The position numbers and the translations under genes were made by a program. 16,895 nucleotides of DNA from an uncultured Lachnospiraceae bacterium. GTDB lineage: Bacteria; Bacillota; Clostridia; Lachnospirales; Lachnospiraceae. This document shows, one piece after another, positions 14,394 through 16,895 of the stretch. The notes beneath the pieces are model-generated. The model was not told the DNA's origin. It saw only the letters and a program-made list of their open reading frames with translations, and did no database searches. The stretch's first letter is position 1; every line of letters starts with the position of its first letter. The stretch is taken from positions 1 through 16,895 of the forward strand of contig CALGGL010000364.1 in NCBI GenBank assembly GCA_937915975.1. Direction: 5' to 3'.

Positions 14394-14606
14394 ATGCAAG
14401 AGGAAAAGAAAAGCAGATATACCCCTGCACAAGCAAAAGCAGCTAAAAAATATTTAACTAATACTGTTGAAGATATCAAAATACGCGTGCCAAAGGGTAA
14501 AAAAGAATACTACAAAGCAATCGCAAAGAAATCCGGCGAATCATTAAACCATCTTATGATACGTGCTGTTGATACATTAATTGAAAACGAACATTTATCC
14601 GAATAG
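14394..14606 (+). CDS. Ribbon-helix-helix (Arc-type) DNA-binding protein, likely element regulator
   Basis: This 70-residue protein has a strand (VEDIKIRVPKG, about 25-35), helix A (KEYYKAIAKKSG, 37-48) and helix B (SLNHLMIRAVDTLIENE, 50-66), the pattern of dimeric ribbon-helix-helix repressors. The N-terminal 24 residues are basic. AAGGAG lies seven bases before the ATG. It is divergent from the integrase, with two identical palindromes between them. This protein is therefore the obvious candidate to bind them and control int and perhaps itself, which is inference. A perfect hairpin follows the stop. It could alternatively be a relaxosome accessory protein, since those share the fold. Confidence 0.8.
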   Translation: MQEEKKSRYTPAQAKAAKKYLTNTVEDIKIRVPKGKKEYYKAIAKKSGESLNHLMIRAVDTLIENEHLSE

Positions 14607-14637
14607 GTAGCAGAGTAAACTTCTGCTACCTATTTGA
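14603..14637 (+). terminator. Hairpin terminator after the RHH gene
   Basis: A 12-bp perfect stem, ATAGGTAGCAGA/TCTGCTACCTAT (14603-14614, 14622-14633), includes the stop codon. The U-tract is short (ATTTG). It lies between convergent genes (RHH rightward, excisionase leftward) and may serve both. Confidence 0.6.
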
Positions 14638-14641
14638 ATGT

Positions 14642-14833
14642 TTACTCCTTATACTCATTTTCAACATAGTAAAAGAATTTTTTAACATCAATTCTTACTG
14701 CCCTGCCGATATGTATATATGCACCGGCATCCTTTGCAATTTTAACAACTGTTCCTCTGCAAAGGTTTATATCAGACATTACCTGTTCGACCGTTTGGTA
14801 CTTTGCCGATTTATTTCTGTTTGGCTTATTCAT
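14642..14833 (-). CDS. xis: Excisionase-like winged-helix protein (DUF6462 type)
   Basis: This 63-residue basic protein has an N-terminal turn-helix (YQTVEQVMSDINLCRGTVVKIAKDAG, about 12-37) and a C-terminal wing (AYIHIGRAVRIDVKKFFYYVE). This is the layout of small MerR-like excisionases and DUF6462 proteins next to Tn916-type integrases. Such proteins bend the element ends to direct the recombinase towards excision. The ribosome site is modest (GGGGTGA, short spacing). It is on the same strand as int but separated from it by the divergent RHH gene, so it is controlled independently. The assignment rests on size, fold pattern and context. Confidence 0.8.
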   Translation of the reverse strand: MNKPNRNKSAKYQTVEQVMSDINLCRGTVVKIAKDAGAYIHIGRAVRIDVKKFFYYVENEYKE

Positions 14834-15138
14834 AAAATCACCCCACTTTCAAAAATAACTAAAATCAAATTTCATAAAGACATATTACTAATTAATTTTT
14901 GTAAGTTCATTACATCCGATGTCTGTATTTTGTCGGGAAATAAAAAGGACAAATATTTCTTGATTTAAAATTTGTCCTAAAATCACTTTTATAGTTTTTA
15001 TACTTTTCACAGAGCAAGTTTCTCACCGTCGGACAAAAACCCTGTTTTTAAAATCCGGTGCATGTCACTTGTTGGAGATTTTCCCCAAACCCTAAAAACG
15101 AAAAAATCCTATTTTTCTATCAGCACATTCGTGAGAAA
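14834..15138. other. Non-coding region between excisionase and mobC; candidate oriT
   Basis: No gene is seen. It holds the mobC terminator (14938-14978) and a repeat-rich block from about 15017 to 15140. The block has outer arms AGTTTCTCAC (15017-15026) and GTGAGAAACT (15131-15140), inner arms CACCG/CGGTG (15024-15028, 15056-15060), and a small hairpin AAAAAC-CCT-GTTTTT. Clustered inverted repeats beside mobC are typical of transfer origins, but I cannot match a known nick sequence. Confidence 0.35.
14938..14978 (-). terminator. Rho-independent terminator downstream of mobC
   Basis: The arms AGGACAAAT/ATTTGTCCT (14946-14954, 14970-14978) are perfect over 9 bp with a 15-base loop. On the minus strand they are followed by TTTTTATTT. 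It ends leftward transcription from mobC before the excisionase gene. Confidence 0.75.
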
Positions 15139-15483
15139 CTATACATCATCATTCTTTATACGATTTATCTTATCAATCAAAGCAATTCTCATATTGTGTA
15201 AAACATTTGCATATACCTCAATAACTTTTATATCTCCGTCATGTAATATCATCATATTTGATTTATGTGCAATATGATTAATTTCCTCACCTATATAAGA
15301 AAGTTCATTCATAATTTTCTTTAAATCTCTTCTTAACAATATATACTTTCCTGCCTCACTGTTACATAAAATAAGCTCCCTTATAAATTCCGATTCGCAC
15401 ATTATTAATTTCTCACTTTTCCTTTTTGCCGTATCCGCCGTTACCTCATCAAAGCGATAATGCTTTCTAATCTTATAACGCAT
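15139..15483 (-). CDS. mobC: MobC-like relaxosome accessory protein
   Basis: A 114-residue protein from the ATG at 15483, which has GGAGG nine bases upstream. An in-frame ATG at 15492 abuts the ribosome site and is less likely. The N-terminal half fits a ribbon-helix-helix (HYRFDEVTADTAKRKSEKL then ESEFIRELILC). The C-terminal half has the MobC pattern ELSYIGEEINHIAHKSN followed by a long helix. MobC proteins bind oriT and help a MOBP-type relaxase nick it. No relaxase gene follows; a terminator does. The gene is thus an orphan here, unless the relaxase lies beyond the right edge. A group II intron ends 29 bases upstream of its start codon. Confidence 0.75.
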   Translation of the reverse strand: MRYKIRKHYRFDEVTADTAKRKSEKLIMCESEFIRELILCNSEAGKYILLRRDLKKIMNELSYIGEEINHIAHKSNMMILHDGDIKVIEVYANVLHNMRIALIDKINRIKNDDV

Positions 15484-15511
15484 ATTAATCATCCTCCTTC
15501 AAATTTTTACA

Positions 15512-16895
15512 ATCGGGTAGGAGGTAGATAATTATTTTATCTACCGACCTCCCACAGCACCGTACGTACGGTTCCGTATACGGTGCTTCTCTAGTTTTCA
15601 CATATTTTCAAATAAAACTCTGTGAATGTCGGATATCCAAGTTCGCGGAGTTTTTCATTATTGAGTGCAGTTTGTAGCACAAAATAACCACCGCAATACC
15701 AGTTGCCATTTCGCATATTGGCGCATATCCATGCCTTTTCTTCTTCCACCCCTAACTTTTTAAGTTCCTTGAATTTCGTTTTAACCTTCTTCCATTGTTT
15801 CCAGTAGATTGCCCTTATCTTATGTCGTAACCATTTATCTATGGTTTGCAGAAGTTTCTTCATATCCGCCATTCCAAAATAGTTAACCCAACCTCTTATA
15901 TATTGAGTTAGTTTTAATGCACGATACTCGTTTCCCCATCCATTGCTACGTTTTGTTAATTCTCGGATTTTGTCCTTCATTTTCGCAATAGTTTTTGGAT
16001 GAACTCTGAATCTGCATTTTCCTCGGTATTTATAAAAACTGTACCCAAGATACTTAACTATACTGATATGTTCCACACATGTTTTATTTCTGTTCACTTT
16101 CAAGAAAAGCTTTCTTTCAATAAATGGTATGATATTCTCCAAGGTTCTTTCTGCACTTTTCCTGCTCTTGCAGAAAATCATACAGTCATCAGCATAACGC
16201 ACAAACTGATGTCCTCTATGCGTTAATTCCTTGTCTAATTCATTCAGCATTATGTTGCTAAGTAACGGGCTTAATGGTCCACCCTGTGGCATACCTACTT
16301 CTGTCTTTTCAAATATCCCATTGCTAATTACTCCCGCATTAAGATATTTATGAATGAGCGAAATAACTCTTCCATCCTTGATGGTTCGTGATAATACTTC
16401 AATAAGCTTACTCTGACATACTGTATCAAAGAATTTCTCCAAATCCATATCTACCACGTATACATATCCATCATTAACATTTGCCTGGCATTGCTTTAGT
16501 GCATCATGAGCACCTCTACATGGACGAAAGCCAAAACTGTTTTCTGAAAACTGCTCCTCATAAATAGGTGAAAGCACCTGTGTAATTGCCTGTTGAAAAA
16601 CACGGTCTACTACTGTCGGTACTCCAAGCTTTCTAAACTCACCTTTCGTTTCTTTTGGTATTTCTACCCTTCGGACTGGATTGGGTTTATATTTTCCTTC
16701 CAATAACTGTTGTTTTAGTTGCTCTCCGTTGTCTTTGAGAAATGATAGAAGTTCCTCTACATTCATCCCATCAACTCCGCCAGCACCTTTGTTCGATTTT
16801 ACCTTCTTGTAGGCTTTGTTAAGATTGTTGTTAGATAAAATCTTCTCCAACAGCTTATCCGTTTGAAAATCTGTGATGATGTCGTTGTTTTCAGC
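15512..16895 (-). mobile_element. Group II intron, 3' portion (5' end outside window)
   Basis: On the minus strand the maturase ORF is followed by a classic domain V (15556-15587). It begins with the AGC triad, has AGCACCGTA/TACGGTGCT arms, a 2-nt CG bulge, and an upper stem UACG/CGUA. Domain VI follows (about 15513-15553), with a GGTAGATAA/TTATCTACC hairpin and a lower stem containing one bulged A at 15518. The RNA ends CCCGAT, and the AT at 15513-15512 fits the AY 3' boundary. The branch-point A is 7 nt from that end, as expected. The intron is in sense orientation upstream of mobC. The 5' boundary and domains I-III lie outside the window. Confidence 0.88.
15591..16895 (-). CDS. ltrA: Group II intron reverse transcriptase/maturase (N-terminus cut by right edge)
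   Basis: The intron-encoded protein performs splicing and target-primed reverse transcription of the intron. About 434 residues are visible. The frame stays open to the right edge, reading NNDIITDFQTDKLLEKILSN, so the true start is outside and the TTG at 16850 is internal. RT blocks seen are KGAGGVDG, RKLGVPTVVDRVFQQAI, NSFGFRPCRGAHDAL, the VDMDLEKFFDTV block, MPQGGPLSPLLSN, and the catalytic FVRYADDCMIF. The thumb/maturase X region includes KYLGYSFYK and QYIRGWVNYFG. It ends in CEN with no HNH endonuclease domain, suggesting retrohoming without second-strand cleavage by this protein. The stop lies a few bases before domain V. All active-site residues are present. Confidence 0.95.
   Translation of the reverse strand, partial: AENNDIITDFQTDKLLEKILSNNNLNKAYKKVKSNKGAGGVDGMNVEELLSFLKDNGEQLKQQLLEGKYKPNPVRRVEIPKETKGEFRKLGVPTVVDRVFQQAITQVLSPIYEEQFSENSFGFRPCRGAHDALKQCQANVNDGYVYVVDMDLEKFFDTVCQSKLIEVLSRTIKDGRVISLIHKYLNAGVISNGIFEKTEVGMPQGGPLSPLLSNIMLNELDKELTHRGHQFVRYADDCMIFCKSRKSAERTLENIIPFIERKLFLKVNRNKTCVEHISIVKYLGYSFYKYRGKCRFRVHPKTIAKMKDKIRELTKRSNGWGNEYRALKLTQYIRGWVNYFGMADMKKLLQTIDKWLRHKIRAIYWKQWKKVKTKFKELKKLGVEEEKAWICANMRNGNWYCGGYFVLQTALNNEKLRELGYPTFTEFYLKICEN

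Larger units (their letters stand above)
12807..16895. mobile_element. Integrative/mobilisable element backbone (right end outside window)
   Basis: Integrase, divergent RHH regulator, excisionase, MobC-like protein and group II intron form the recombination and transfer module of an integrative mobilisable element. Its limits are not seen. The left end could be just beyond the integrase (about 12.8 kb) or near the composition change at about 7.8 kb, which would make the RloAB region cargo. No relaxase gene lies in the visible part. Confidence 0.6.

Noticed and set aside
15591..16895. Retron or defence-type reverse transcriptase beside an ATPase/TOPRIM pair
   Set aside because: The RT has a maturase X region and is followed by domain V and VI of a group II intron, several kb from the ATPase operon.
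1..16895. tRNA or rRNA genes, which often serve as integration sites
   Set aside because: No cloverleaf or rRNA sequence was recognised on either strand.

Overview
The window looks like a low-GC Clostridia chromosome, probably Lachnospiraceae. The basis is the uvrB-uvrA arrangement, AGGAGG-type ribosome sites, a Lachnospiraceae-style hybrid histidine kinase, and a Tn916-type integrase next to a DUF6462-like excisionase. Almost every gene is on the minus strand. The exceptions are two small genes at 12.2-12.7 kb and a ribbon-helix-helix gene at 14.4 kb.

Region 1 (1 to about 7.8 kb) is ordinary chromosome. It holds the 5' part of uvrA (cut by the left edge), a small one-helix membrane protein, complete uvrB, an intracellular GH13 alpha-glucan hydrolase with its own terminator, and the remains of a hybrid histidine kinase. 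The kinase is broken in three places: its 5' end is gone, the stretch between sensor and kinase core is deleted and frameshifted, and the HPt phosphotransfer segment is deleted and frameshifted. Its neighbours are intact.

Region 2 (about 7.8-12.8 kb) is visibly more AT-rich and looks like an accessory island. At its left edge sits a short, normal-composition scrap that reads like the last codons of a gene, followed by a strong hairpin. Rightwards come a two-helix membrane protein with three perfect-length 30-bp repeats, and an overlapping pair encoding a RloA/AbiLi-like ATPase and a RloB-family TOPRIM-like protein, which is a probable phage-defence operon with its own terminator. Divergent from this pair is a two-gene cassette: an unrecognised 85-residue protein and a DUF2188 protein. 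The shared control region has a near-consensus promoter for the ATPase operon, two spaced TGTGA-N5-TCAC dyads, and a structured leader for the small genes.

Region 3 (about 12.8 kb to the right end) is the recombination and mobilisation module of an integrative element. It contains the tyrosine integrase, a divergent ribbon-helix-helix regulator, the excisionase, a MobC-like relaxosome protein without a relaxase beside it, and the 3' part of a group II intron (maturase ORF, domain V, domain VI, 3' splice site). The intron lies in sense orientation just upstream of mobC. Two identical 12-bp palindromes lie 42 bp apart between integrase and regulator, and one sits inside the integrase promoter spacer. 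This suggests a repressor switch for excision and integration.

Nothing here can be called a wholly new system from sequence alone. The best candidates are the RloAB operon with its divergent small-gene cassette and paired dyads, and the int/RHH operator switch.
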